From positions 272,023 through 336,022 of the forward strand of contig NZ_KI519435.1 of assembly GCF_000482485.1 (NCBI RefSeq): DNA of 64,000 bases, read 5' to 3'. The translations under genes and the position numbers were made by a program. Of this stretch, positions 26,333 through 36,402 are shown in pieces (the first letter of the stretch is position 1; each line of letters opens with the position of its first letter). The DNA comes from Paucisalibacillus globulus DSM 18846 (GTDB lineage Bacteria > Bacillota > Bacilli > Bacillales > Amphibacillaceae). The notes beneath the pieces were generated by a model, which was not told the DNA's origin, did no database searches, and saw only the letters and a program-made list of their open reading frames with translations.

Positions 26333-26530
26333 TGGTTCCCTTTCCTTATTTTGATACCATTATAAACAATCCACTACGATATGTAAATATAAAATTAAGA
26401 TAATTAATTTTATTTTAAATATTAATTAAATAATTTGATTCAAATATTAATAATCTCAATTCTAAACTTCCCCGAACACTCTTTTTCTAGGTGAATAACC
26501 TAATTAATAAGTACTTTTCGGAGGGATCTT

Positions 26531-28345
26531 ATGCAAATTTTTTATACGGTTCAATCTGGAGACACAATAAACCAAATTGCTAGCAGATTTGGCACTACAA
26601 CTATGACACTAATTAATGCAAATAATATTCCATCTCATAATACTATTTTCATTGGACAACAACTATCTATTCCACCAGGCATCAATCGTTATCGCGTTCA
26701 ATCAGGTGATACAATCTATAAAATCGCTTCTCAATTTAGAATTCCAATTTCAGCCATTATTCAAGCGAACGACCTAAGCGCTCCTTACGTCATTTATCCT
26801 AACCAGCTTTTAGAAATACCACCTGGTCTTCCGTACTATACCGTACAACCCGGTGATTCGTTATACCGAATCGGCCTACGCTATAAAGTGACGACTGCCG
26901 GAACAGTGAACACCGAACTCATTCGCACAGTAAATAATCTGTCATCTACCGTGATTTATCCTGGAATGCGGCTTTTCATTCCATTCGCTCCTTTTGGAGA
27001 AAAAGGTATTATCGCGTATACAGCAGGGGATATAGGAAGTTTTGACATTTGGCTTTATGATGTATCAAGCGGAAACACACATCAGCTCACCAATCGATTA
27101 GGAGAATCATTCTCCGTTCCTTACTGGTCACCAAACCGGGATAAAATTGCATTTGTTGGTAGGGGAAATATCATCTATCTTGTTCAAATAAATACTGGAG
27201 TAACAGCAACAATTGATCAGCTTTCTGAGGGAATAGGTGCCTACCTCAATTGGTCACCAAATAACTCCATTCTTACTTATTCAAAACCTAACCAAATCGT
27301 ACTTTATCAAGTTAATACAAATCAGTTCCAAATTATCAATCAATCGGAGGCAACTGATGTACAATGGTTTCCTAATGGCAATCAATTACTTTTTCAAGCA
27401 CCAGATGAAAATGGCATTAGTCAACTATACCGTATACAAGCAAATGGAACTAACCGGACAAAAATCACTGCAAATACAGGTGGTAGATACAACCATGTTA
27501 GACTCTCACCCAATGGCCAATTTGTGCTTTACACTACTCCCGGGGCCAGCATCTCTATCATTCATATTATTGACTTATCAACTGGTAGTGAATATGAAGT
27601 TGAGGGGGGTCCATTAGGGAAGAACTACTTTCCAACTTGGTCACATGATGCAACATCGATTGCCTTTAGCGCAACATCATTCGAAGAACTAGGATACTTT
27701 TCATTAATTAAAACGACAGACAATCACGGTAACAATGAACAGACCATTTCTATTTCAAATTGCTTCTCCACACCAGTTGATTGGTCACCAAACGGAACAA
27801 AGATTGCTTATCTATCCGGCTGCACAACTGAAATATCTGCAACTGAACTTTGGGTAACTGATGTAAACCGTCATGTTTCCAGAAGACTAGTAACGCAGCC
27901 TAACATTATGGCTTTGGAATGGGCACCAGAAGCAAGTAAGGATACAACAGCAACCTATCAAAACAGCCAGTTCCGTGTGCAATTTCAATATCCATCACAC
28001 TGGAGGCAAGTGAGTTACGTACGTTATGAAGGTGCTGCTGGATTTTTTCAACTAGCAGTAAAATCATCCCCTGCTACCATCGGTGTTGTTTGTCAGAATG
28101 AAGCACACCATATACTAATGCCTTATGGTTCCGATCCACAAATCACCCATACATCTATCCAGAATCAGGAAGCCTGTTTTATCTATCCTTCATTAGACCA
28201 ACCAGCAGAAATGAATAATCAAGCTGCCTTCATTATTCGCTATCCTAATCCAATCACAATTGGTGAAGATACCTACCAGTTCTTTATTTTATGGGCAGAT
28301 AGTCATCATATTAATGAGATGGTTTCAACTGTAGATTTTATATAA
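26531..28345 (+). CDS. LysM and beta-propeller protein
   Basis: A 604-residue protein with no signal peptide. Three LysM domains (about residues 3-48, 53-98 and 103-153) start YTVQSGDTINQIASRFG, YRVQSGDTIYKIASQF and YTVQPGDSLYRIGLRY. A TolB/WD40-like beta-propeller follows (about 160-480), with repeated WSPN and LSPNG blade ends, then a C-terminal domain of about 130 residues beginning FRVQFQYPSHWRQV. LysM binds peptidoglycan. Lack of an export signal with LysM is typical of Bacillus spore-coat or mother-cell proteins, so spore association is likely but inferred. Confidence 0.8.
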   Translation: MQIFYTVQSGDTINQIASRFGTTTMTLINANNIPSHNTIFIGQQLSIPPGINRYRVQSGDTIYKIASQFRIPISAIIQANDLSAPYVIYPNQLLEIPPGLPYYTVQPGDSLYRIGLRYKVTTAGTVNTELIRTVNNLSSTVIYPGMRLFIPFAPFGEKGIIAYTAGDIGSFDIWLYDVSSGNTHQLTNRLGESFSVPYWSPNRDKIAFVGRGNIIYLVQINTGVTATIDQLSEGIGAYLNWSPNNSILTYSKPNQIVLYQVNTNQFQIINQSEATDVQWFPNGNQLLFQAPDENGISQLYRIQANGTNRTKITANTGGRYNHVRLSPNGQFVLYTTPGASISIIHIIDLSTGSEYEVEGGPLGKNYFPTWSHDATSIAFSATSFEELGYFSLIKTTDNHGNNEQTISISNCFSTPVDWSPNGTKIAYLSGCTTEISATELWVTDVNRHVSRRLVTQPNIMALEWAPEASKDTTATYQNSQFRVQFQYPSHWRQVSYVRYEGAAGFFQLAVKSSPATIGVVCQNEAHHILMPYGSDPQITHTSIQNQEACFIYPSLDQPAEMNNQAAFIIRYPNPITIGEDTYQFFILWADSHHINEMVSTVDFI

Positions 28346-28480
28346 CATTATTGGGGGGATATACACACCCACTATTTCTATGCCAAAAGCACTACAAACT
28401 TCACATTAACTTAATACTGGGTTTACATTACATTGGTATAATTTACTATAAATCTATTATGTTTCTGCGGGGGATAAAAC

Positions 28481-30172
28481 GTGAACAACAAGAAAAAGAG
28501 TAGTAATAGCAACGGGATTAGTCTTAGAAAACGTTTGTTACTTATTTTTATTACGTTATTAGCGATTTCTGTTATTGCAGTTGGAATTAGCTCGTACACC
28601 ATTGCTAGAAATACAACAATGGAGGCCATTGAAAAAAGACTATTAAGTGAAGTAGATTTAACAAGTGACTTGGCTAGTAATTTAAAATTCACTTATGTTA
28701 GTGACGAAGCTTACTTTTGGCAACAGTTAGAAATCAGTGTACGTTCCCAAAAGGAAAAGCTTGATAATGATGGCATTATATCCGATTACTTTTACATAAC
28801 CGAGGATGATGTTGTTCCATTTAAAATTAGTAAGGAAACCTTAATAGAAATACCAGATTCCCTAGTTTCTTCCATTCAAGAAAAGGGACACGGTACCATT
28901 CACCAACCCATTAACGGAGAGGATTATACATTAAGCTTTGTTAAAATGGATGAAGTAAACGGCACTTATGTTGTCATGGTACAAACCTCGAGCTACATGG
29001 GTAGCATCCATCAAATGGCTTATATTATGATTGGCATTATCGTTATTAGTCTGTTAACTGCAACTATCGCTGTACTTATTTTCGTTCGAGGCATTACAAA
29101 CCCATTAAGTGCACTAAGGGAAAAAATGAAACAAATTCGAAGCGGGGATTTAAAAGATGATACGTTGACAGTTCAAACCAACATACCTGAAATATCATCT
29201 TTAGTAAAAAGCTATCAAGCAATGGTTACTCATATGAGATCCTTGTTACACCAGATTAACGACACGACTAATCATCTTGAACAGACTGGTAGCGAACTAC
29301 AGCAATCATCAGAAGGGACCCTTGCTTCAAGTCAGGACCTTATAGTAGCCATCCAAGCTGTTAAAAATGGTGCTGAACAAACGGCTAGTAGTTCAGAAGG
29401 AAGCTCTGAATCCTTTAAATCAATGAAGGAAAAGATTGAACAAATGATTGCTAGTATGGGGACAATTTTTACGAATGCAAATGATATGGATAGCTCAGCA
29501 AAACACGGGGAGAAAAATATATCAGAACTAATTAGTACCATGAATACGTTTAATCAAGACTTTGAGCATTTAACTTCAACCGTTCATCATGTACAGTCCT
29601 ATTCTAACTCCATTAGTCAGCTTGTCGGATTAATACAAGGGATTGCCGATCAAACAAAGTTGCTATCTTTGAACGCTTCCATTGAGGCCGCAAGAGCTGG
29701 AGATGCAGGAAAAGGGTTTGCAGTTGTCGCAAATGAGGTCGGTATGCTTGCCGAGCAATCTTCTAGTGCAGCAGAACAGATAACGGAATCCATTTCTAAT
29801 ATGGACAAGATCACCAATACCGCTACACAAGAGTTCGAACAAATGCTTACGAAAACAAAAACAACCTTAACGAAATCGAATGAAGCAAAAATAACCATTG
29901 ATGAATTAATGAAAGAAGTTTTTGAGGTTAATACGGAACTTCAAAGTGTACAGGGAGAACTAAAAGAACTAGAACAGCTTTTACCCCCACTCGAAAGGGA
30001 AACAATAGGCTTCTTATCCATTTCCCAAGAAACACTAGCAAGTGCCGAGGAAATGTTAGCAAGTAGTGAGAGTCAAATGAAACAGATGGAGCATACACAC
30101 GAAGTCGGTCTAAAACTTACTAAGTTATCAAACTCCCTTGCGGAGAGTACAAAACAATATAAAACCCAATAA
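28481..30172 (+). CDS. Methyl-accepting chemotaxis protein
   Basis: A GTG at 28481 behind GGGGG starts 563 residues: a membrane helix (about 16-37), an extracytoplasmic sensor (38-180), a second helix (181-205), HAMP (about 206-260) and a signalling domain with hairpin tip [23 protein letters not shown] and [18 protein letters not shown]. It senses an external ligand and controls CheA; the ligand is unknown. It is monocistronic with a terminator. Confidence 0.93.
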   Translation: MNNKKKSSNSNGISLRKRLLLIFITLLAISVIAVGISSYTIARNTTMEAIEKRLLSEVDLTSDLASNLKFTYVSDEAYFWQQLEISVRSQKEKLDNDGIISDYFYITEDDVVPFKISKETLIEIPDSLVSSIQEKGHGTIHQPINGEDYTLSFVKMDEVNGTYVVMVQTSSYMGSIHQMAYIMIGIIVISLLTATIAVLIFVRGITNPLSALREKMKQIRSGDLKDDTLTVQTNIPEISSLVKSYQAMVTHMRSLLHQINDTTNHLEQTGSELQQSSEGTLASSQDLIVAIQAVKNGAEQTASSSEGSSESFKSMKEKIEQMIASMGTIFTNANDMDSSAKHGEKNISELISTMNTFNQDFEHLTSTVHHVQSYSNSISQLVGLIQGIADQTKLLSLNASIEAARAGDAGKGFAVVANEVGMLAEQSSSAAEQITESISNMDKITNTATQEFEQMLTKTKTTLTKSNEAKITIDELMKEVFEVNTELQSVQGELKELEQLLPPLERETIGFLSISQETLASAEEMLASSESQMKQMEHTHEVGLKLTKLSNSLAESTKQYKTQ

Positions 30173-30173
30173 T

Positions 30174-30200
30174 AAAAGACTGGCACTTGGCCAGTCTTTT
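30174..30200. terminator. Terminator after the chemoreceptor
   Basis: AAAAGACTGGC (30174-30184) pairs with GCCAGTCTTTT (30190-30200). Confidence 0.88.
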
Positions 30201-30240
30201 CTATATTCATCAAGGGGGGAGATGAAATTCAATATATAGT

Positions 30241-31074
30241 TTAACCAAAACGGCCAGAAATATAATCTTCCGTACGACTGTCGTTTGGTTTTGTAAAGAT
30301 AGTATCTGTTACGTCAAACTCCACCACTTCTCCATCCAGGAAAAAGGCAGTACGATCTGAAATACGTGCAGCCTGCTGCATATTATGCGTAACAATAATA
30401 ATCGAATAGTCTTTTTTCAATTCCTGAACTAAATCCTCTATTTTAAGCGTTGATTTTGGGTCCAGCGCAGAAGTAGGTTCATCCATTAATATAACGTCCG
30501 GCTCAATTGCTAATGTACGTGCGATACATAAACGCTGCTGTTGTCCTCCAGATAAACCATACGCATTCTCTTTTAATCGGTCCTTTACTTCGTCCCAGAT
30601 ATACGCACCGCGTAGACTTTTCTCAACAATTTCATCAAGAATTTTCTTATTACGGATCCCGTGAATTCTTGGACCATATGCGATGTTGTCATAAATAGAC
30701 TTTGGAAATGGATTTGGCTTTTGAAACACCATTCCAACACGAGTTCTAAGATTCTCTACTTTAAAGGATTTGTCTAAAATACTTTGTCCTTTATAGGATA
30801 TTTCTCCAGTTGTACGTACTGTTGGAACTAATTCCACCATACGATTTAATGTCTTTAAATAAGTCGATTTCCCACATCCTGAAGGACCAATAATCGCAGT
30901 TACTTCATTTTCCTTAATCTTTAGATTGATATCCTTTAAAGCATGTGTTTCACCATACCAAAGATTTAATTCCTTTGTATCAAAGACAACATTATTATTT
31001 GCTATAGAAGACGCGATATCTATATTACCATTGTTTACCATTACCATATTCTCCTTAACTGTTAAAAGACTCAT
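30241..31074 (-). CDS. pstB: Phosphate ABC transporter ATP-binding protein
   Basis: A 277-residue ATPase of the high-affinity phosphate importer, with Walker [10 protein letters not shown], the PstB feature [23 protein letters not shown], signature LSGGQQQR and Walker [13 protein letters not shown]. It powers uptake through PstCA. GGAGG precedes the ATG. It is last in pstSCAB; no phoU follows. Confidence 0.97.
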   Translation of the reverse strand: MSLLTVKENMVMVNNGNIDIASSIANNNVVFDTKELNLWYGETHALKDINLKIKENEVTAIIGPSGCGKSTYLKTLNRMVELVPTVRTTGEISYKGQSILDKSFKVENLRTRVGMVFQKPNPFPKSIYDNIAYGPRIHGIRNKKILDEIVEKSLRGAYIWDEVKDRLKENAYGLSGGQQQRLCIARTLAIEPDVILMDEPTSALDPKSTLKIEDLVQELKKDYSIIIVTHNMQQAARISDRTAFFLDGEVVEFDVTDTIFTKPNDSRTEDYISGRFG

Positions 31075-31093
31075 TGCTCTCTTCCTCCTTCGT

Positions 31094-31978
31094 TTAGAAA
31101 CGTTGTTGGAATTTATTACGGATAAATATTGCAGCTGAATTCAGTACAAACAATAATACTAATAAAACGATGATTGTTCCGGCAGCAAGGTTTGCATATT
31201 CCGCTACTAAGGATGAATCAATTGTCCAGTAATAAATTTGCATCGGAAGTGCTGTAAATTTATCAAAGATCCCTTCTGGAAAAGGAATTATCAGCGCAGG
31301 GATTCCGATTACAGTAAGTGGTGCTGTTTCACCAATTGCACGGGATAGTGCTAAAATCGCTCCTGTTAACATACCCGGTAAAGCTGCTGGTAAAATAACA
31401 TTCTTAATCGTTTGCCATTTCGTTGCTCCCATGCCATATGAAGCTTCACTTAAGAATCCTGGAACAGCCCTAATTGCTTCTTGAGCAGCTACAATTACGA
31501 TAGGAAGAATTAATAGTGATAAGGTTAAACCACCAGCTAAAATGATATTTCCCATTTCCATTGCTCGTACAAATATGGTTAGCCCTAAAATTCCGTATAC
31601 AATCGAGGGTACACCTGCTAAGTTGGAAATATTCGTTTGGATAATAGCTTGTAATCGCCCCTTTTTCGCATATAATTCAAGATAAATTGCGGTCCCAATA
31701 CCAAGAATTAGTGTAACTGGTGCAACAACCAACATCATCCACAATGTACCTAAGAGAGCACCCATAATTCCTGCACGTTCTGCATCAGTAGATTGTCTTC
31801 CAGTTAAAAAGTTCCAATCAATCCAACCAATACTATCAACAACAACACGATAAATTAATATAGCTAATACAATAAGTCCAAAGATTGTTGCTAAAAGGAA
31901 CAGCATCTTTAATATATTATTTTTTGCAATTCTTCCATCCATACGTTTTGTTACTTGATCAGCATTTAAATACTTCAT
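31094..31978 (-). CDS. pstA: Phosphate ABC transporter permease PstA
   Basis: The ATG at 31978 follows GGGAGG and directly abuts the pstC stop. About 294 residues, six membrane helices, with the EAA loop [51 protein letters not shown] is typical of PstA. It forms the membrane channel with PstC. Confidence 0.96.
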   Translation of the reverse strand: MKYLNADQVTKRMDGRIAKNNILKMLFLLATIFGLIVLAILIYRVVVDSIGWIDWNFLTGRQSTDAERAGIMGALLGTLWMMLVVAPVTLILGIGTAIYLELYAKKGRLQAIIQTNISNLAGVPSIVYGILGLTIFVRAMEMGNIILAGGLTLSLLILPIVIVAAQEAIRAVPGFLSEASYGMGATKWQTIKNVILPAALPGMLTGAILALSRAIGETAPLTVIGIPALIIPFPEGIFDKFTALPMQIYYWTIDSSLVAEYANLAAGTIIVLLVLLFVLNSAAIFIRNKFQQRF

Positions 31979-31979
31979 T

Positions 31980-32933
31980 TTAGTATTCCTCCCTAAACCT
32001 ACGAGAGACATATCTTGCAAGTAAATTCATTAACAACGTGAATACAAATAAGGTCATTGCAACAGCATACAAGCTATAATAAATCGTTGTGCCGGCAGCC
32101 GCTTCTCCACCAGATACTTCAACAATATAGGCTGTCATCGTCTGCATCGACTGTGTAATATCAAAGGTAAAGTTTTTCGAGCTACCACTCGCAATTGTAA
32201 CAATCATCGTTTCTCCAATTGCCCGGGATATTCCCAGTACAAACGAAGCGATAATTCCTGATAAAGCAGCTGGGATAACAACCTTGAATGTTGTTTCTAA
32301 TTTTGTAGCACCAAGTCCAAGAGCACCTTCACGCATTGCATTCGGAACGGAACTCATTGCATCCTCAGAAAGGGAAGCAATCATCGGAATAATCATGATT
32401 CCCATTACAATTCCTGGACTTAATATATTTGTTGCCGCGACATCTGGCCAAATAGAACGGATTAATGGCGTTACAAAGGTAAAAGCAAAGAAACCATAAA
32501 CAATTGTCGGAATTCCAGCGAGAATTTCTAACATCGGTTTTAATACTTTTCTAACCCGATCAGATGCGTACTCACTTAAATAAATCGCCGCCATTAAACC
32601 AATTGGTCCTGCCACTAACATAGCAATGGTCGATGAAATAATCGTCCCATTTAAAAGTGGCAATACGCCAAATTCGGGATTTTGACTCATAGGCTTTAGA
32701 ACAGTTCCTGTAAAGAAGTCCCATATTGGAACACGTTTAAAAAATTCTATTGTCTCCGTTAAGAGCGTGATTACAATTCCAACCGTTGTAAAAACAGTAA
32801 TGATTGCAAATAAAAACAGGACAACAGGTATTAGTTTTTCCGTAATACTTGAAAGACTCTTTCCCTGTTTGTTTTTTGCGATCATTCCCTTTACATCTAT
32901 AGCGGTATTTTTATTGTTTTCATTTGCTGCCAT
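31980..32933 (-). CDS. pstC: Phosphate ABC transporter permease PstC
   Basis: The ATG at 32933 is preferred over a TTG seven codons upstream because GGAGAG is correctly spaced. About 317 residues, six helices, with the EAA loop EGALGLGATKLETTFKVVIPAAL and the periplasmic PIWDFFTGTVLKPMSQNPEFGVLPLL. It is the partner of PstA. Confidence 0.96.
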   Translation of the reverse strand: MAANENNKNTAIDVKGMIAKNKQGKSLSSITEKLIPVVLFLFAIITVFTTVGIVITLLTETIEFFKRVPIWDFFTGTVLKPMSQNPEFGVLPLLNGTIISSTIAMLVAGPIGLMAAIYLSEYASDRVRKVLKPMLEILAGIPTIVYGFFAFTFVTPLIRSIWPDVAATNILSPGIVMGIMIIPMIASLSEDAMSSVPNAMREGALGLGATKLETTFKVVIPAALSGIIASFVLGISRAIGETMIVTIASGSSKNFTFDITQSMQTMTAYIVEVSGGEAAAGTTIYYSLYAVAMTLFVFTLLMNLLARYVSRRFREEY

Positions 32934-33040
32934 TTTGCGCAGCTCTCCTTCCAAATCGAAAAGTCACAATAAGATGAGAGCAAAAAGGTGCCCTCATCTT
33001 TTGTTATACTCATGCATAATTTCTAAGATAGTTTATTTTA

Positions 33041-34045
33041 TTATTGAAGTGCTTTTAGTTCATCAACTAGTGCTTTTGCTTCTTCTTCTGGGATTGGAGC
33101 AAATCCAGTTTCTCCAGCAACATCATTAGCTGTTTCCATTACATAGATTGCATAATCTAATACTTGTGGCTTTTCTTTCGCATTATTCACATTTAAGTAA
33201 GTGAATACCGGGCGAGTATATCCTGCGTAATCTCCATCTTCAGCAATAGTATCAAGAGATGGTGTTACTGCACCTTCACCAAAGTCAATTCCTACAGCAT
33301 TAACTTTTTCTTTGTTGCTATCATAGTATCCAAATCCGAAGAAGCCAATTGCATTTGTATCTTCAGAAACTAGTGTAACTAATGTTGAATAATCTTGTTG
33401 AAGACTGACATCACTTACTAAATCTTGCTCTTCCAAAATATTTTCATAGAAGAACTCATAGGTTCCATGGTTTTCGTTAGGTCCATAAGTTTGGATTTTT
33501 TCATTTGGCCAGTCAGCGTTAACATCAGACCAGTTTGTGTACTCACCAAGGAAGATCCCCTGTACTTGATCTGTAGTTAATTCAGTTGCCCAGTCGTTAT
33601 CCGGATGTGTAACAATTGTCAAACCGTCTAAAGCAACTTTTAATTCTTTTACTTCAATTCCAAGTTCTTCTGCTTTTGCTGTTTCTTCATCTTTAATTAA
33701 ACGAGATGCATCGTTAAAGTCTGTACCATTTTCTTGTAAGAATTTTTCAAAACCTGCAGAAGTTCCAGCACGACTCACTTCTACAGACACATTTGGTTGC
33801 ACATCAAGCATATAGTTTTCGGATAATTTAGCCATTAGTGGAAATACAGTACCAGATCCATCGATTACTACGCTACCTTCTAATTCTTCTGAAGCATTTT
33901 CTTCGTTTCCGTTATCTGTACTTTCTGAAGCATCATCAGAAGCGTTATCTCCAGAATTTTTCTCTTCTTCACTGTCCCCACATGCAACAAGCATTACCGC
34001 TAAAGCTGCTACGAATAGGAACATTAAATACTTTTTGAATTTCAT
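33041..34045 (-). CDS. pstS: Phosphate-binding lipoprotein PstS
   Basis: A 334-residue lipoprotein: signal peptide with lipobox VMLVAC (Cys22), an acidic Ser/Asp/Glu/Asn-rich linker (about 23-57), then the phosphate-binding fold starting GSVVIDGSGTVFPLMAKLSE and containing SRAGTSAGFEKFLQE and SRLIKDEE. It captures phosphate outside the membrane for PstCAB. The acidic linker is common in salt-tolerant Bacillaceae. It is first in the operon, behind a PhoP-type promoter. Confidence 0.96.
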   Translation of the reverse strand: MKFKKYLMFLFVAALAVMLVACGDSEEEKNSGDNASDDASESTDNGNEENASEELEGSVVIDGSGTVFPLMAKLSENYMLDVQPNVSVEVSRAGTSAGFEKFLQENGTDFNDASRLIKDEETAKAEELGIEVKELKVALDGLTIVTHPDNDWATELTTDQVQGIFLGEYTNWSDVNADWPNEKIQTYGPNENHGTYEFFYENILEEQDLVSDVSLQQDYSTLVTLVSEDTNAIGFFGFGYYDSNKEKVNAVGIDFGEGAVTPSLDTIAEDGDYAGYTRPVFTYLNVNNAKEKPQVLDYAIYVMETANDVAGETGFAPIPEEEAKALVDELKALQ

Positions 34046-34110
34046 CTAAATTGTCCTCCCCAAAGTGCGTTTTGTATTTTTAGAGGGTTGCTTTCCCCCT
34101 TACAAACTTA

Positions 34111-34164
34111 AGTATAAGTTGGGAATGTTAAGTCTATGTGGACTAAATGTAAAGGGTTTGTAAA
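34111..34164 (-). promoter_or_regulatory. PhoP-box promoter of pstSCAB
   Basis: Hexamers spaced exactly 11 bp apart read (plus strand) TGTTAA at 34126, TGTGGA at 34137, TGTAAA at 34148 and TGTAAA at 34159. On the minus strand these are TTAACA/TTTACA direct repeats as in Bacillus PhoP boxes. A -10 TATACT lies at 34116-34111, just downstream of the boxes. This indicates phosphate-starvation control by PhoP~P. Confidence 0.8.
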
Positions 34165-34284
34165 TTTATATATTTATTTGTATACGCTGTTTTCGTAATG
34201 GTAATTGCTGTTTTTTTCACAGATGATGGAAGCTTTGCGGTACTTTATTAATAAATTAAGTTATGAACCTAACTGGCTTCGGTT

Positions 34285-34440
34285 CAAAATGATGTGAACG
34301 ATGCTGTTATACATCTTTTCGAACCAGGTTCTCCGTCAAATTGATGTGAATGATGCTCTTATACATCATTTCGAACTAGTTTCTCCGTCAAAACGATGTG
34401 AATGATGATCTTATATATCATTGCAACCTAGATTTACATT
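34285..34440. repeat. 52-bp tandem repeat array 2
   Basis: Three units at 34291, 34343 and 34395 (anchor GATGTGAA) repeat every 52 bp. Each has AAATGATGTGAA, a short centre and TTATACATCATTTCGAAC, then a linker with GTTCTCCG. Period, arm sequences and the 14-bp gap between ATGATG and ATACATC match array 1, so they are the same family; the third unit is decayed. It lies between divergent pstS and ypjP. The rest of 34046-34636 holds the PhoP promoter and the ypjP promoter. Confidence 0.85.
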
Positions 34441-34577
34441 AGAAGCGGTGCGCATCTCAATATTTCTTAACCCTTACCGCACAGCCTATACAAATTATTT
34501 AATTAAAAGCAACCTTCTAATAAACACCCGTTGTGTAAGACTAATTTCCTATTAATGGATAACAAACGAGAATATGG

Positions 34578-34605
34578 TGGACAACTTATGAAATCGTGAT
34601 AAAAT
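34578..34605 (+). promoter_or_regulatory. Probable promoter of ypjP
   Basis: TGGACA (34578-34583), a 16-bp spacer and TAAAAT (34600-34605) lie about 30 bp before the gene. Confidence 0.5.
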
Positions 34606-34636
34606 TTAGAATAAGAGATATAAAGGGGAAATTACT

Positions 34637-35203
34637 ATGAAGAACTTATGGTTGAGAAAAATAGCTGTTGCATTAATTGCGATATTGACCTTTGGTTTGT
34701 ATACTCCTACTTATTTAATCGCCGATGAGGAAAATAACGAGGTTGTTTCACCAGACGATCATGACCATAGCGAAATAGCTGTTCAAGTTGTCTCTGAAGA
34801 AAAAGAAGATATAGATGTCATAAGTACTTTTACCGAAAAAGCAAAAGAGCAAAGCTTAGCTAAGTTTGGTCCTAAAATTTCTGAAAAAGTTGAAGAAGAA
34901 TTTAATCAAATTATTTTACCTAAAATTGAACTAGCATTAGAAAACATACTTGAAAATGAAGATACTTCATATGTTTCCATAACCGAACAACCATCTAATG
35001 GATATGGGGAACGAATTTTTAATATTTATAATGAATTATCGAAGGAAGATATTGCAAAGTTCCATGTAAGACGCGACAATAGGCCACTAGATGGGTATTG
35101 GTTTAACTTCCATTACCATGTAAAAGATGATAATTTCGAAACCCATCATACATTAGGTGAGATTTATTGGGATAAAAACACCCCACCAAAATGGATGTCA
35201 TAA
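34637..35203 (+). CDS. ypjP: YpjP family exported protein
   Basis: A 188-residue protein with an N-terminal signal sequence (LRKIAVALIAILTFGLYTPTYLIA), an acidic stretch, and the YpjP core: KFGPKISEKVEEEFNQIILPKIE, ERIFNIYN, FHVRRDNRPLDGYWFNFHYH and GEIYWDKNTPPKWMS. This closely matches my memory of B. subtilis YpjP, whose role is unknown. It is monocistronic with a strong terminator. Confidence 0.88.
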   Translation: MKNLWLRKIAVALIAILTFGLYTPTYLIADEENNEVVSPDDHDHSEIAVQVVSEEKEDIDVISTFTEKAKEQSLAKFGPKISEKVEEEFNQIILPKIELALENILENEDTSYVSITEQPSNGYGERIFNIYNELSKEDIAKFHVRRDNRPLDGYWFNFHYHVKDDNFETHHTLGEIYWDKNTPPKWMS

Positions 35204-35243
35204 TTGCAGATTAATTAGGTGCCATCACCCGAAGATATATTAG

Positions 35244-35271
35244 AAAAACCTCCAGCAATGGAGGTTTTTTT
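35244..35271. terminator. Bidirectional terminator
   Basis: AAAAACCTCC and GGAGGTTTTT pair around AGCAAT, with T-runs on both strands, between convergent ypjP and sspH genes. Confidence 0.9.
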
Positions 35272-35440
35272 ATAGTTGTTCATATAAGTTTGTTAATTGA
35301 ACATCAAATTCACTTTGAGGAGCATCAAGTGGAAAAACTCTTGCAGTACCATTCTCATTCACTTGTTGAATATATACTTGCTTTCCATTATAGGTAACAT
35401 GTTTCATCTCTGGGGACTGTGAAATTTCTTCAGCTCTCAT
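35270..35440 (-). CDS. sspH: H-type small acid-soluble spore protein, copy 1
   Basis: The ATG at 35440 follows AAGGTG; 56 residues. MRAEEISQSPEMKHVTYNGK then VYIQQVNENGTARVFPLDAP is the SspH signature (NVxYxGxPVYIQ...ARVFPLD). SspH proteins are minor proteins made in the forespore that are lost on germination. It lies 25 bp downstream of a second sspH paralogue. Confidence 0.87.
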   Translation of the reverse strand: MRAEEISQSPEMKHVTYNGKQVYIQQVNENGTARVFPLDAPQSEFDVQLTNLYEQL

Positions 35441-35465
35441 ACGGTGCACCTTATTATCCCTCCAT

Positions 35466-35654
35466 CTATAACGATATTGGACCAGATTCATTCAATCCAT
35501 CTAAGTCAACCTCTTGTTCATGTTGAATAGCATCCAGTGGAAATACCTTAGCATTCTGCCCATTGACCTCCTGAATATAGACAGGAATTCCATGATAATT
35601 CACATTTACAAATACATCTGAGTTCATTATTTTCTCTGCACGCTCTATATCCAT
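35466..35654 (-). CDS. sspH: H-type small acid-soluble spore protein, copy 2
   Basis: A 62-residue SspH protein: MDIERAEKIMNSDVFVNVNY, GIPVYIQEVNGQNAKVFPLD. It is about half identical to the neighbouring copy and has a longer acidic tail (EQEVDLDGLNESG). GAGGAG precedes the ATG. The pair probably arose by tandem duplication and forms one transcript. Confidence 0.87.
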   Translation of the reverse strand: MDIERAEKIMNSDVFVNVNYHGIPVYIQEVNGQNAKVFPLDAIQHEQEVDLDGLNESGPISL

Positions 35655-35673
35655 TGTTTCTCACTCCTCATAA

Positions 35674-36213
35674 TTACCTTTTTGTATGTTTATTTTTTGC
35701 AGTAACAAAAAGTCCATACGAGGTTAAAAAGGGATGATTTGAAATAAATTTCCATATCTTTTGTAGACCTGGAATATGTAACTTTTTAGCATAATGTAAT
35801 CCACATAGCCCTACATTAAATGGGGTTGCTGCATGAATGATATCTGGCTGAAATTGTGTTAACTCTTCTCTCAATTGATTCTATTTGGAAGTGCTATCCT
35901 ACATTCTGGGTATATATAAGAAAAATGGCAGGCTTTTAAATCGACATGGCTGTTTTGAGGACTAAATAGGGCCTTTTTCGTAGATAGACTTTTTTCATCA
36001 TAGCAACAGGAAGATGACTAATTGCGAGAGACACTGCACCTGCAATGGCAGTTAACCTTATGGAACCCGTTGTAAAAATAATAAGTAAGATAATACTTGA
36101 AATTGTAAAGGTGCTCCCCCTAGAAAGGTAATGTTGCGAAAGAAAACATTTGGAATTTTATAATCATAGTAACGGGTTAAATAGTTGAAGGACTTGCAAT
36201 CTAACCTATACAT
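35674..36213 (-). pseudogene. Fused remnants of PAP2 phosphatase, glycosyltransferase and methyltransferase genes
   Basis: Reading leftward from an ATG at 36213, the start of a PAP2-family phosphatase (VFFRNITFLGG, then after a frameshift TFTISSIILLIIFTTG and SHLPVAMMKKVYLRK) runs without a break into the middle of a family-4 glycosyltransferase (LFSPQNSHVDLKACHFSYIY, PECRIALPNRI). A second frameshift near 35880 leads to LREELTQFQPDIIHAATPFN and VGLCGLHYAKKLHIP, which joins GLQKIWKFISNHPFLTSYGL and FVTAK, the typical end of a SAM-dependent methyltransferase. Deletions have fused three neighbouring genes into a non-functional scar. Confidence 0.75.
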
Positions 36214-36243
36214 GGATTTCACCATCCTCCACCACTTTCATAA

Positions 36244-36306
36244 TTAATAGGTAAGATAAATTAATACGGCAGCAAGACTAACACTTAGTCTTAGAAGGAA
36301 CTTCAT
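36244..36306 (-). CDS. Possible 20-residue hydrophobic peptide
   Basis: The ATG at 36306 stands 7 nt after GGGGGGTG and opens MKFLLRLSVSLAAVLIYLTY, a single membrane-helix peptide, ending 31 bp before the decayed PAP2 start. It may be a real micro-protein or part of the same decayed cluster. Confidence 0.3.
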   Translation of the reverse strand: MKFLLRLSVSLAAVLIYLTY

Positions 36307-36402
36307 TCTTACACCCCCCAATAGAAAGGTAACTTACTCTAAGTATAAGGATTAAAGATTAAGCAATTAATAACACACGGTGAATTCTCTGTAAATTTAG
36401 TC

